A DNA stretch of 64,000 nt from Micropterus salmoides (lineage: Eukaryota > Chordata > Actinopteri > Centrarchiformes > Centrarchidae): assembly GCF_014851395.1 (NCBI RefSeq), contig NW_024040374.1, positions 23,351,695 through 23,415,694 of the forward strand. Direction: 5' to 3'. The position numbers were made by a program, and so were the translations under genes. Shown one piece after another: positions 1 to 11,131 of this stretch (the first letter of the stretch is position 1; each line of letters starts with the position of its first letter). The notes under the pieces are model-generated. The model ran no database searches. It was not told the DNA's origin and saw nothing but the letters and a program-made list of their open reading frames with translations.

Positions 1-2
1 TG

Positions 3-203
3 TTTGTCCTGGACGAGGCTCTAGCCCATGTATTGGGATCTGTTGGCGGCACAGATTTGAAGCAATTTGAAGAGCTGAGGTGCAGTGATTCAACACTGCC
101 TGCCTATAAGAAACGACTGAAATGTAGGTCAGTGCAGAAGATATCTGACTTGCACAGCCCCAGATCATTTATGATGATGATGATGATACCAGTTTTTTTA
201 TAG
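3..203 (+). CDS. possible 3'-terminal exon of an unidentified gene (partial, runs off left edge)
   Basis: One frame is open from the window edge to a TAG at 201-203, about 66 codons. It begins FVLDEALAHVLGSVGG and contains a Lys/Arg-rich stretch (AYKKRLKCR). The last residues (five Met, then IPVFL) come from an ATG repeat and look like low-complexity read-through. An AATAAA at 429-434 would suit the 3' end of a plus-strand transcript. I do not recognise the protein and the upstream exons are outside the window. It could also be a chance open frame. Confidence 0.3.
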   Translation, partial: FVLDEALAHVLGSVGGTDLKQFEELRCSDSTLPAYKKRLKCRSVQKISDLHSPRSFMMMMMIPVFL

Positions 204-428
204 CGCTGAAAGTCTGTACAAAGTGGCCTACAAAGTATGCAACACTGCTCTTTCTTTGGCTGCATGCCCATTCATGTCAGCGTTATAAGAGCTGCATGAT
301 CCTGGTGTCTCCAAAGAGTTTTAAGTGTTATTATACTTTAACCATAATGTAATACTTTATATAACTCCCACAGTTCAAATCCAGAAAGGGACTTGAAATC
401 ATTGTTTTTATTGTTTCTTTGCTGAACA

Positions 429-434
429 AATAAA
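429..434 (+). terminator. candidate poly(A) signal AATAAA
   Basis: AATAAA lies about 225 bases after the stop of the left-edge open frame and is followed by T-rich DNA. It is the best candidate 3' end for that putative gene. It is a motif match only. Confidence 0.3.
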
Positions 435-1410
435 CATGTTAATGTTGTATACCATTTTTGTCATCTTTTAATTCTACATGTTGTTTTTGATGGCTGGTAT
501 CAGCCAAGAAATGTTAGGGGAAATATAAGGATAAATTATAGGTGAACATAAATTCAGGTGGTTTGTTTTCCTGTTTAGATTGTTTAGCTGTGTTAATGGT
601 AATCCCCATCCATCTGTTCTCCGTAGTGCACTGAAGTTATTTTGTTGTGTGGTAAAATGGGCTCAGGTAGTGGAGTCCAACTTCAACACTACAGTAGAGA
701 TGCTATGACATGTATGACACGGCTGTTTACAGATCATCCTCTTAGTCCAGCGAGGATGAGATGTCATTACTGTAAGTCTGTTTTTCATCAGGATTAATGG
801 GCACAAACCACTGCTGATGTCAAGTTATGCTACTGCGGAGAGTCACACAATCTCCTCGTCCCATCCACAAAAATATAAGCAGCTTAGTTTAAAAAAACAC
901 CAGTTCAAAATATTCAGTATGCTGCCTTGGTGAACAAACAACCAGTCTCCCCAGGAAGGAGAAAAACACTTTAAAAGTTTGAATGTTTTTAGTGGGTGTT
1001 GCTTAGTGATCAAAATTAGTTTGATCTGCCTTCATTCTTACGGATTGTACCCTCAGCTGCAGAAGATGCAGACACTCTGATTAACTGCTTCCACAGAGAG
1101 ATCTAAATCGTATTGTATCATAACCTTTATGATATTGCACCAGGAATAATTCATGCTCCAAAGTTACCCAGACAACTCATCTCAACTTGTTAAAACAAGA
1201 TTCCGAGCTTTCCTTTACCTCTTCGTCACTAGGCCTCTGGCTTAGGTGCCTGCCTCAAAAATGCATGCCCAAATTGTATAGAGTATTTCTCCCTCCTACA
1301 AGTACCTCAAAACTGTTACCAGGTGAAGTACTTGTGTAAATGTATTTAGCAAGGTCTTATCTTAAAACCAGAGAAAACTTAGTTTTCAGTAAGAAGATAT
1401 AAACCTAACA
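435..1410. other. non-coding interval between left-edge frame and rab11b 3' UTR
   Basis: I see no credible coding frame, RNA gene or clear repeat here. The DNA is AT-rich. The left part may be residual 3' flank of the first gene and the right part lies beyond the probable rab11b poly(A) site. Confidence 0.5.
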
Positions 1411-1426
1411 CACTACTTTTAAGAAT

Positions 1427-1432
1427 TTTATT
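1427..1432 (-). terminator. rab11b: candidate rab11b poly(A) signal (AATAAA on minus strand)
   Basis: TTTATT on the plus strand reads AATAAA on the minus strand, about 580 bases after the rab11b stop. This implies a 3' UTR of roughly 0.6 kb covering 1411-2009, which includes an A-run at about 1935-1948. Motif inference only. Confidence 0.4.
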
Positions 1433-2009
1433 GTAAATTTGTACAGTTCTTAAAGTAAAACAATGACAACTTAAGCCAAATATTCTTCAATAAATACATA
1501 ATGAGGATATTTATGGCTTGATAACTTTTCTGATGCAAGAAGAAAGATAGAAGAACCACACTGTCAGATGCATAATACTGCTTCACCAGTTTGGAGTAAC
1601 TGCCTGTAGTTTATTTACACAGCACCATCTAGTGGTAACCATTGAAATGTATTTCACAACCTCCCTGCACAGGACTGAGTTGAGTTTGGTTCACTTCACA
1701 GGCTTCATTAAGACAGCAGACACTGCCTCGTTCCTGCAGTGCAGGAACCTTCACATTGACTCCATGGACAACTCGACTGACCAAGTGACATAAAGGCTTC
1801 TTGAAGTTTTCTTTCATGGCAGAAGAGAAGAGCACGAGTGACTTTAAACGTCCTATGTAAAACAGAATGAAAGGCGGAAAGAAAAATCAAGGACAGCGTG
1901 ACGAGAGTTGGCCGTGAGCAGAGCGACAGGGTCAAAAAAAAAAAAAAGTGCACAGGTGTTGTGATGTCGAGGTGGATGTGGAGAGGTGCAGGATGAGTGT
2001 CACGGAGCG

Positions 2010-4997
2010 TCACAGGCTCTGGCAGCACTGGAGTTTGTTGCCCCTCTGCCCGTCCGTGGTTGGGGGGACACTTATGTCCACTACATTGTTGCCTGGAGAC
2101 TCATCGTGTGCCGATCTGTCCGCTATCTGCTTCTGCGACACGATGCGGTAGATTTCTGCAGAGTGAAATTCAAGAAAGAAAGAAAAACACAGCAATGTTG
2201 CTCATTTGTTTAAACTTCTCACAGGTGGTTTGATTTTTCAGCACATGTAGCTGTGGCACCGACATAACTAATGCCGTCATATTGGAAATGTAATATATGT
2301 GTAGCGGGTCTGACTCTGCGTTGTGTTGTATAATAAGCCAGGACACGTGTCTCAGGATTATCTTGGAGCAATTTATTCACTAGCAGCTACAACAGCAGAA
2401 ACAGGTCTTCTAGAGAAAGTCCCGGAAGCAAGAGGAAGAGACGTCAGACGCCAAATAAAGTGTCTTCTATACTTCCCGTGGTGAAACTCTAACATGTCCT
2501 CTTAGGAAAGAAATATCCCCGTCACATAAATACCATTATAAACGTAAACACATTCATGGAAAGAAACGCATTAAAACCGTTCCATAATGTTTGATATAAA
2601 TAAAAATAAAAACATCATAGCGGAAATATTAACTGCAACCTTCAAAATAAAAGCCAGTTACAATATATACTGAAATGTCCTGTCCACACCATAGCGCAAC
2701 AACGTCACACTACCACATTGGCAACGTTGAGATCTTCAGATCAGACGTCACATGATACGTGGCACTGGGTGCTTACTTTTCCTACCTGTTAAAATGTTCT
2801 TGAATGCTTCTTCTACATTTGTGGAGTCCAACGCTGATGTCTCAATAAATGAGAGAGTGTTCTTTTCTAATGTTGAAAGAGAGAAAAAATACATTTTAAA
2901 CATGTTCAGAATATTTTACAGATTATAAAGTCTGTCTTGGCCTTCTTTATTACCAGAGCATTTAATAATTTACCTGCAAAGGCCCGAGCCTCATCAGTGG
3001 GCACTGCCCTGAGGTGTCGGAGGTCGCTCTTGTTTCCAACCAACATGATGACGATGTTGTTGTCAGCGTGATCCCTCAGCTCCTTCAACCAGCGTTCAAC
3101 GTTCTCATACGTCAGGTGCTTGGCGATGTCGTAGACTAGGAGAGCCCCAACAGCACCCCGGTAATACCTGGCGGCGGCATAAACCAGATGAGTACAATAC
3201 CCGGACCATCTTTATTCCAATGTAACATTTGCATCAATATACGCTCGTTTACACACACACAGACAGAAAACACTCACGCTGAGGTGATTGCTCTGTAGCG
3301 TTCCTGTCCAGCTGTGTCCCAAATTTGAGCCTTTATTGTCTTGCCATCCACCTGGATGCTGCGGGTGGCGAACTCCACCCCAATGGTGCTCTTGCTCTCC
3401 AGGTTGAACTCATTTCTTGTGAAACGGGACAGCAGGTTACTCTTCCCCACTCCTGAGTCTCCGATTAGTACGACTGCAACCAAAACGAAACATTTGAATA
3501 ATGCACATGTACCACTCAAGGATGATTTATAGTCTGGTTATTATTGAGTCATGGTCATTTTCTGGCAGAATGAAAGCGTTGACTTGTTTTCTTTTTTTCC
3601 CGCACTGAGAACAATTTATCAGACTTTGCCCTGCTGGGAGTCAAGCAGGAAAAAGCCAGCTCTCGGGCAAAATCTGACTCAACAGTTTCTCAAGGCCTCT
3701 GTTCCTGTCGTTGTTACCAGTCATCAGTATCTCCAGCCATTTTCCAGCTGCCACACTAGACCTGGGCCTCTTTCCTACTTAATTACTAAATAGATGTGTT
3801 TAAGCATGTGTGTACAAGTTTCCTTGTCAGTGAAATATTAAAATTCCTGCATCCAAACTTCAATCAATGATTTGGCATAAAATTACTTTGGGGGCCATGG
3901 AAGCCGATCTCTCTCCTGTTAACTGCTTTGTGTTACAAAGGATTGCTTGTGACTCAGTCATAGAAGTTACAAAACGCTCTGTGGTTTCTCTTCTTTGCAA
4001 GCTGAAAGGAATAGTCAGGTTCTCATCCTTTGAAATCCGAGCAGGACAACTTAGTCACACGCCCTCATGTGATTCATGTAGTGGCAGAGTGCTTCGACAT
4101 GACAACACAATAACAAGCTGATTCTTATTCAGGAAAATACCACATCGATTAAAAGAGTCAGCAACATGTTGTCAGGAAACTGAAGGCGTAAAAGGACCAT
4201 GTTACCAGTGACTCAGTGGTCAGGTCACATCTATAGTTGCTTGGTATGTATTTATGCCCTCAAAGGCAGTGTTTGGGATGCTCGGTGTGAAACGTTACCT
4301 GAAGCACTAACTTAAACTGGCCACACTACAGTTTCCTTTTCATTCACTTCATATGGAGTGAGTGCCCTCCCCCGGGCGACAGGTTTAGACTGAATGGCAG
4401 GTCTACCACGAAGGGAGCTCGTTTCCTTTTCCATTAATTGTACCTGATTTCATGAGGCAGTCAAAAGAAAGGGGGCCTGTTGGTGCTCCTGTTGGGATCG
4501 CTAAGTTTTACAGTGTGGTTATATGTAAGGACAACTTCTCTTTAATGACAACAAAGTTGAATTTCATTACAGCAAATGCAGTCCCTCAAATCCGTTAGAC
4601 TAATTAGCTAACGTTACTATAAGTTAGCCTGTTGGGCCAACTCACCACACGCCCTGACGTTACTTTCTGTAACATCCATGTAGCAAAAGAAATGATTTAC
4701 AGCAAACCTTGACACAAATACAAGCGCTAACGCAACCTAAGTACAAGTTAAACGTGCAGTTAATTAGAAATGAGGAGTCACACGCTGGTAAGAAAACAGT
4801 CTGGCTAGCTAACTTACAGTTAGCTGCCACCGCCAGCTGTTTAGACCCGAACACTGACGTTAGCACAGCTAGCAGGCATGCTAACCCAAGCTTAGCCAGT
4901 TCCCCTGCTAGGTAACGCCAAACAACCGTATCTATGGGCAGTTTCTGCTCCGCTTACCTTTGAACAAGAAATCATATTCGTCGTCTCTGTTCCCCAT
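2010..4997 (-). CDS. rab11b: Rab11b small GTPase (recycling endosome)
   Basis: Coding exons in transcript order are 4958-4997, 3278-3473, 2974-3167, 2786-2866 and 2010-2155. Phases join to 657 nt, 218 aa plus stop, the same length as mammalian RAB11B. The P-loop GDSGVGKS is at residues 18-25, DTAGQE follows in the G3 region, and NKSD and the SAL motif are present. The C-terminus ends CCQSL, the double-cysteine geranylgeranylation signal. The hypervariable tail (QKQIADRSAHDESPGNN, then ISVPPTTDG) is RAB11B-type, not RAB11A-type. Rab11 proteins cycle between GTP and GDP forms and direct traffic through the recycling endosome. The start is set by conserved MGNRDDEYDFLFK. All five introns' donors and acceptors are GT-AG. 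Which teleost duplicate (ba or bb) this is cannot be told from here. Confidence 0.97.
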
Positions 4998-5091
4998 TGT
5001 TTGATACAGTCACCTTTCTGAGATTGTGGTGAAGACAGAATATAAATTCCCTGCCCTGACCAGGGTGTTGTGCCAAGATGACAGAAGACAA

Positions 5092-5130
5092 TGCGCACAT
5101 TGCGCAGGACGCGCAGCGCCGTCACGTGAC
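5092..5130. promoter_or_regulatory. rab11b: rab11b promoter: paired TGCGCA half-sites and palindromic CLEAR/E-box
   Basis: TGCGCA occurs at 5092-5097 and again at 5101-5106, resembling NRF1 half-sites with a 3-base gap. GTCACGTGAC at 5121-5130 is a perfect palindrome equal to the CLEAR/E-box consensus bound by TFEB, TFE3 and USF proteins. Together they sit 95-133 bases upstream of the rab11b ATG in a locally CpG-rich stretch, where a core promoter is expected. Binding is inferred from motifs only. Confidence 0.5.
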
Positions 5131-5139
5131 TCACCGGTA

Positions 5140-6100
5140 TGTAGCTTAGGTAGGCTTGAAGTAATGAAGTAAAACATTTGCCATTGCGTGTTTTTGTTTC
5201 TATAATGTCTATAAAGTCATTATTAATTATGCTCCCCACATTGTCACATCCATAGATCTAAAATAAAAACGTTGATTAGGCTTCTTATGTTTGATGGATT
5301 ACAACAAAACCATCTTTTCATTATATTGATACTAAATCATACCGTGCCCAAGACTGCAAGTCAGTTGTTGTCTCTTATTTAATAGTTGCCATTTCAATAA
5401 ATTGTTTGTTTTTTTTGTTTGACAAATGGATAGCCTACCTTTTTATAAGAGTTCCTTCTTGTCTTTGGAAATACTGGCAATTTAGTAGTAAGTTAGTAGA
5501 CAAAACAACCAAAACCAGAACAGAGGCTCTGCCTTCCTCCATATCCTCTGCTGCTGTGAGGAGCGCCACTGAGAGACATTGGTCATGGCCAGGCAGCTGT
5601 GGAGGACTGCAGATAGTTTATGTTCCAGGCAGGCCTGCCCACTGAAATGACTGGGCCCCTGAAAAGGTCCAGTAAATGGGCCCTTCGCAAATCTGCTTTA
5701 CTCATGTCAAGGCATGCTGTACTCTCTCTCTATCTCCTACACAAACACATACCTGGCCTGCTGCTTGCGGTGCACTTTTAATGTTTTGACATTAGGTACA
5801 ACAAACATTACTCATACCATTTTCAGGAGAGAGGGTTTTGATTATAAAACAGGTTATATTTTACTAAAGAAACATTAAATAAAATGTATTTTATATTGTG
5901 TTTTTTAGTAATTTTAATAAGTAATGGTGAGTAATTTGGTTCAAAATAAAATTTGGTTATCTTTGCATATATGTAGGATGAACATCATTAGTGCTGGACT
6001 GCATGGGCCCCCCTAGCAGTTAGGCCCCAGAAAGCTTTCCCCTTTTCCTCCCTTATGGGTGGCCCTGGTTCCAGCTGATGGTTTGACAGAGACAGATAGA
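5140..6100. mobile_element. probable hAT-like or unclassified DNA-transposon remnants between rab11b and stap2
   Basis: No coding exon is visible. At about 5628-5690 and 5990-6070 there are C-rich blocks (GGCCTGCCCACTGAAATGAC, CATGGGCCCCCCTAGCAG) of the kind that flank short non-autonomous transposons in fish. A related block (GGGGGCCTTGGGCCCCACC) recurs at about 26930-26945. I could not define terminal repeats or target-site duplications, so the boundaries are approximate. Confidence 0.3.
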
Positions 6101-6579
6101 GATAACAACAGCGATCACTGTACAGTAAAAGTCTGATTTGGGGATGCTAGAATTTAAAGGTCTGAAAGGGTAAACTGTCATTAAAAGAAACCCAAACAAT
6201 TTACTGAGGAGATTCAGGCAGCAAAATAAATTATGTGTTCTCAGTGTGCAGTGGAAATATAAGGTTCAGTTTTACATCATTGATGTACACAAAACACCTC
6301 TTAGTGTGGCACAATACAATTCCTTCAGCACCTCTCTGAATAATACTAATGATAACAATTTAATCTTCATGAAGGTAGGATTTATTGCAGGAGTGTTGTT
6401 AGTTTTAGTTCGGTGCAAGGGCATAGAATTTAGTATGGACATGTCCCTACCAATATCCAGCGGCTACTGAACTGTCCCTAGCAATACTTTTGATCAGAAC
6501 AATTAAAAATAACCACCATTGCCCTTCCTAAAATATTTTCACGTCAAAGATCCCTAAACTGACACAAATTAGACCTCCA

Positions 6580-6809
6580 TTTTATAAGACTGTGTCACAG
6601 GGTCCCCAATCTGATAGGATTTTTGCTTTTAGATGTTTAATTCCATAAAGTGTATGAAACCAATGACAAAAATAGTCATACATTCTGTCATTGTGTTGCT
6701 TATGGATGAAATTTTAGTGAAAATAAATTATTCCCCTTTTTGCTGTGGCCCCCTGAGCCCCCTCATGGACCCCCTGGTGGTCCCCGGACTCCACATTGAG
6801 AACCACTGG
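6580..6809. repeat. hAT-like MITE with CAGTGGTTCTCAA terminus
   Basis: The right end reads TTGAGAACCACTG (6797-6809), the reverse complement of the CAGTGGTTCTCAA terminus typical of short hAT elements. It is preceded by the C-rich stretch usual in such repeats. The left end is only guessed, near the GGGTCCCC at about 6600. A second copy with a nearly identical terminus begins near 42713. Confidence 0.45.
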
Positions 6810-6924
6810 TTTTGTCAATGTATTTGGTACACAAATGGTTTACAGCTCTTGTTCTCTACTATGAGTCCAATGCGTTTTTTAAGTTCTGAAGGATTTTGTC
6901 CCGCTTTATTGTCCCCCGAATGTC

Positions 6925-7245
6925 CGGTTGATGGCTAGGCCTAAAGTGTCTATTGATCAAACCACAACAACTTCCTCCTACCAGCCAGCAGAGGGAGCCG
7001 CCATCTTACCTCTTGACACTAATATGAACGTTTCCCTTTCCCCTGGTCAGGTGAAGTGTGCACTACGCAATTGCAAGTTAAATGTAAGAAAATCAGCAGG
7101 AGGGGACCATCTAGTTCTCATCCGGGCTGCTATTCATCATACACATTCAATATAACACCGGTACGGGTGAAATGAAAAGCTGCTAAGGTTTTCCCACTGC
7201 ATAAAGGTGGTGACATTGACAACTACAGTATAACCCCTTGCAAAT
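6925..7245 (+). mobile_element. decayed non-LTR retrotransposon (LINE) reverse-transcriptase fragment
   Basis: A plus-strand frame contains SPGQVKCALRNCKLNVRKSA followed by GGDHLV. A shifted frame at 7185-7232 reads KVFPLHKGGDIDNYSI. These match the segments before the first RT motifs of jockey/L2-type LINEs (…KAAGPDG… and …PLHKGGD…NYRPI…). Stops and frameshifts show that it is dead. Neither end of the element is visible. Confidence 0.5.
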
Positions 7246-7776
7246 ATCTTATACTGACTGGTTCACACAGTCAACTACACGCTTATCTATATTATAACTG
7301 TATTGCAACAACCAGGCTTTTATGACTTTGACTTGATAGCCCGCTTTCATCAATAACAGACACTTTACTGCACCATTTGATTGCGTCAAGACTTTTGTTG
7401 ACCAGCTGTATAACAGCTGTATAAGGTAATATGAAAATGTTATTCTGTTAACATCACAGCCTTTTACCCAGTCCCATTTACACATAGGTGTGTTGCCTGT
7501 TGTTCCTAAAGACATCATATTACGTAACGTACAGGTGTTAGTTTCAGGCCTGCAGGCAGGTGATTTCTGTCATCGAGAAAGACGTAAAAAGAAATTCCAC
7601 CTGTAGAAAATCACGCCCTCTCCACACATCGACCAATCAGCGGTGAGGGCTCTGCTACCTCTGAACATAATGGCCAGCTTATTTATTCGCTTTATTTCAA
7701 TGGGGGAATCTACTACGTAGTGTGGTCAACTCTGTGAATAAGTTGTGATTTATTTAAGACATCTACACTCCTCGTG

Positions 7777-10700
7777 ATGGCAAAGCGACCAGGGCGACAG
7801 AGGAACCAGCTGCCAACGTGTTACTATGAGGGATACCTGGAGAAGAGGTCGTTCAGAGAGAAGGTAGCGTGGGAGACAATGGTGGAGAGATTTGTTTTTC
7901 TGTGCTGACTGTAAGAGACAAGTTTGTCCAATGTAACACGTGACACTGACTGCAAAAAAGCTACTTATCATTGGGACTTTCTAGTTTTTGTATCTGATGG
8001 TTATCAGTGGGTTTTATCTGTGTTATCAAAATGTAAGAGAAACATCTAAAATTCATCAGGACCGGAAGAGAGATGTTAAACAAAGATTAGTCCTACATGG
8101 TTTGGATGTTGAGCAGGAAAGATACGGTTTTGTCAAAGATTGTAGGGTTTAATGTGTGTATGGGCTGCGTAGAACATTTTTTCTGTCTTTTTTTTGTTGC
8201 AAATCATGAAAAATGTCCATCACATATTCCTGATAAAGGAAATATAAGGTTTTAAATGTTAAAATAACATCAAATTAATCAGAAATGCATTGTGGGCATT
8301 GTTAATGTTGGAGATGACTGTTGTTGCTGAAGGCTGATTTGTGGTGGAATCTACTTGGCTTACAGAGGCCCATTATCAGCAACCATCAGCCATGTGTTCC
8401 AATGGCATGTTGTGTTTGCTAATCTAAAGTTCATAATTTTAAAAGGGTAATTGAACATTAGAAAACCATTTTGCAATCACGGTAACACAGCTTAAAAACT
8501 GCTGATTAAAGAGGTAATAAAACTTCTTTAGACTAGTTGAGTATCTAGAGTATCTGCAGTTGTGGGTTCCATTACAGGCTCAAAATGGCCAGAAACAAAG
8601 AACTTTCTCCTGAAACTCATCAGTCTGCTCTTGCTCTGAGAAATGAAGGCTATTCTATATATGAGAGACTACTAAGAAAGTGAAGATTGTGTACAATGCT
8701 GTGTACTATTCCCTTCACATAACGGCACAAACTGGCTCTAACCAGAGCAGAAAGACTTCCTTTAAGTCAAAACTAAATATCCATCTCATGTTTGTTAGTG
8801 ACTACAGATAACAATCCACTAACTATTTTAATCTTATTCCCTCATAGGCCTTTGCACCAATGTTGGCAGAACTGGTTTCGGGCAGGTGATGTGCACCTTT
8901 TCAATGGAAAAACTGCAAACTGCCCTCAAGCTCTCATTCCCCTCATTCCTGTTCTCAGGTTGCTCTTAGAAAAGCGATGTTGCTCTCAATGAGACTGCCT
9001 GATTAAATAAAGATTAAATTCTAAAAATGAATAAATTATACACTTCTGTATATGTTAAGTAAACAGGGACAGGAATACAAGGCAAGTTTCTGTCTATCTA
9101 TCTGTCTATCTATCTGTCTATCTATCTGTCTATCTATCTGTCTATCTATCTGTCTATCTATCTATCTATATCTGCCCATCTCAATGTACACATGAAGAAG
9201 TTCAGAGACCTGGATAAGGTGTGTAATTTATTCATTTTTAGAATTTAATCTTTTCTTTTCCTTTTAAACTTTTCTAAGAGAGACTTGAGAACAGGAATGA
9301 GGAGAATGTAAGACTCCAGTTTGAGGGCAGTTTGCAGTTTTTACTTAAAACCAGTTCTGCCAATATTCGTGCAAAGGCCTGCATGAGGGATATCTAAGGT
9401 TAAGTAGTTAGTGGATCGTTATCTGTAGTCACTAACAAACATGAGATAGATATTTATTATTTGGAGTGAGAGACCTGGGCTTGAATCCACTGTGAGACAT
9501 CAATGTGTCCCTGAGCAAGACACTTAACCCCTGGTTGCTCCAGAGACGTACCATTTAACTGGTCTTTTCTGCATTTAAAACTAATCTGCTTAAGGAGTGA
9601 CAATAGGTAAGCATCCAAGGCAGTCTGAAGAGTGTCAGTGGAGCCTTGGGCATATCAAATTTTTTCAAGAGAAAAAAATGGACATTAAAGCATTGATTAG
9701 GAAGAATTATGTTATTTATATATCGTATAAAGAAGTAACCGCAGTGGACCAGGCATTGACTCTGTGGCAACCCATTTCTGATGGTAAAATGGCATGACTG
9801 GCTATCATCAGCATCAAAAGTCTGAGTTTTCCCTGTGAGGTTAGGGTGGATCTAGACCTATGTTTACATGCCACAGTGTCCTGCTTTCTGTTGGAGTAGT
9901 CCAGGTAGCATATCCAGGTTTCTCAAACCCAGGATATGGTGTTTACATGCGCAACACACACAACTGGGATGCTCCAAAAACCCGATCATAACAAGGATAC
10001 TTGTCTGCATGTAAACACACTCGTGACTGCTTATATGTTTGAAATAGGTCTGCTGTTGTTGTTGGTGGGAGACTCTTCCTAACACTCCCGCCAACCTTAA
10101 TCTGTTTTAAATATCAGTCATTCAGCACCTGTTTGATTAATTAACTGATTTATGGTGGTGTGCAGAGGAACTCTGCTGCACTTTATATTCTAGCTCTGGT
10201 GGACCTTTGATCATTTAATATACTCGCCTGTGCTTAATTAATTAATTACAAGCTGCAGCGTAATTACATACATTAATACTTTATTCATCCTTTGTGGGAG
10301 TGCATTGGTCAACACACTTAATGCACAGGTAGACATTCAGGGAATGTCAAGTGTTGTCCATGGGAGGAGCAGCCTGTCTGTTATTGTATAGTTTAAGTTG
10401 TGTGGACTTGGATTTTTCAGCAGGCAGTAAACAGCACCTGTCTCTCTCTCCAACTGGTCTGACTGCTTTTCTGCTCACTGTATCATAAAGATTAGAGCAA
10501 GCCAGGAACTGACAGTAAACTGGCATGGCAGGCTTTGCAAATCATAAATCCTGTTTGCTCTTCAGCTCCTCCCTCACTGAAATGAGACTGTATACACTCC
10601 AGTGAGAGCCACAAACAGCGTTGGGGGGTGGCTTTGACCTGAAATAGCAAATGGTGATAACAAACTCTGATTCATGCAGTACTCACGACTTACACACCTA

Positions 10701-10878
10701 TACACACAAAGGAATCCGGGAAACTGCTGCATGTTCCTGATTCCATGTTTATAGATATTAGAAATCACACATTGGTTTCTGTTGAGGTTACAAATTGTTG
10801 AGTCATCAAGTTCAATTCCAAGAAATGTTTTCTTCTTTGATATTCCTCTTCATAAATTATTTTTTTCTGTTTTCCGTG

Positions 10879-10920
<42 letters not shown>

Positions 10921-11094
10921 GACATCTCGGAAACTGTGGACCTGTCTGTGTGGAAGCACACTGTTCTTCTTCAATGAGAAGAGAGATGCTGATGTAAGTA
11001 ATCTTTCTTTTTTTTTTTTTCCTTTATTTCTTTTTAAATTAAATTTGTTCTTTATTAAGCCAACACTTGGGAATTATATGTCACTCCATGTGTC

Positions 11095-11131
<37 letters not shown>

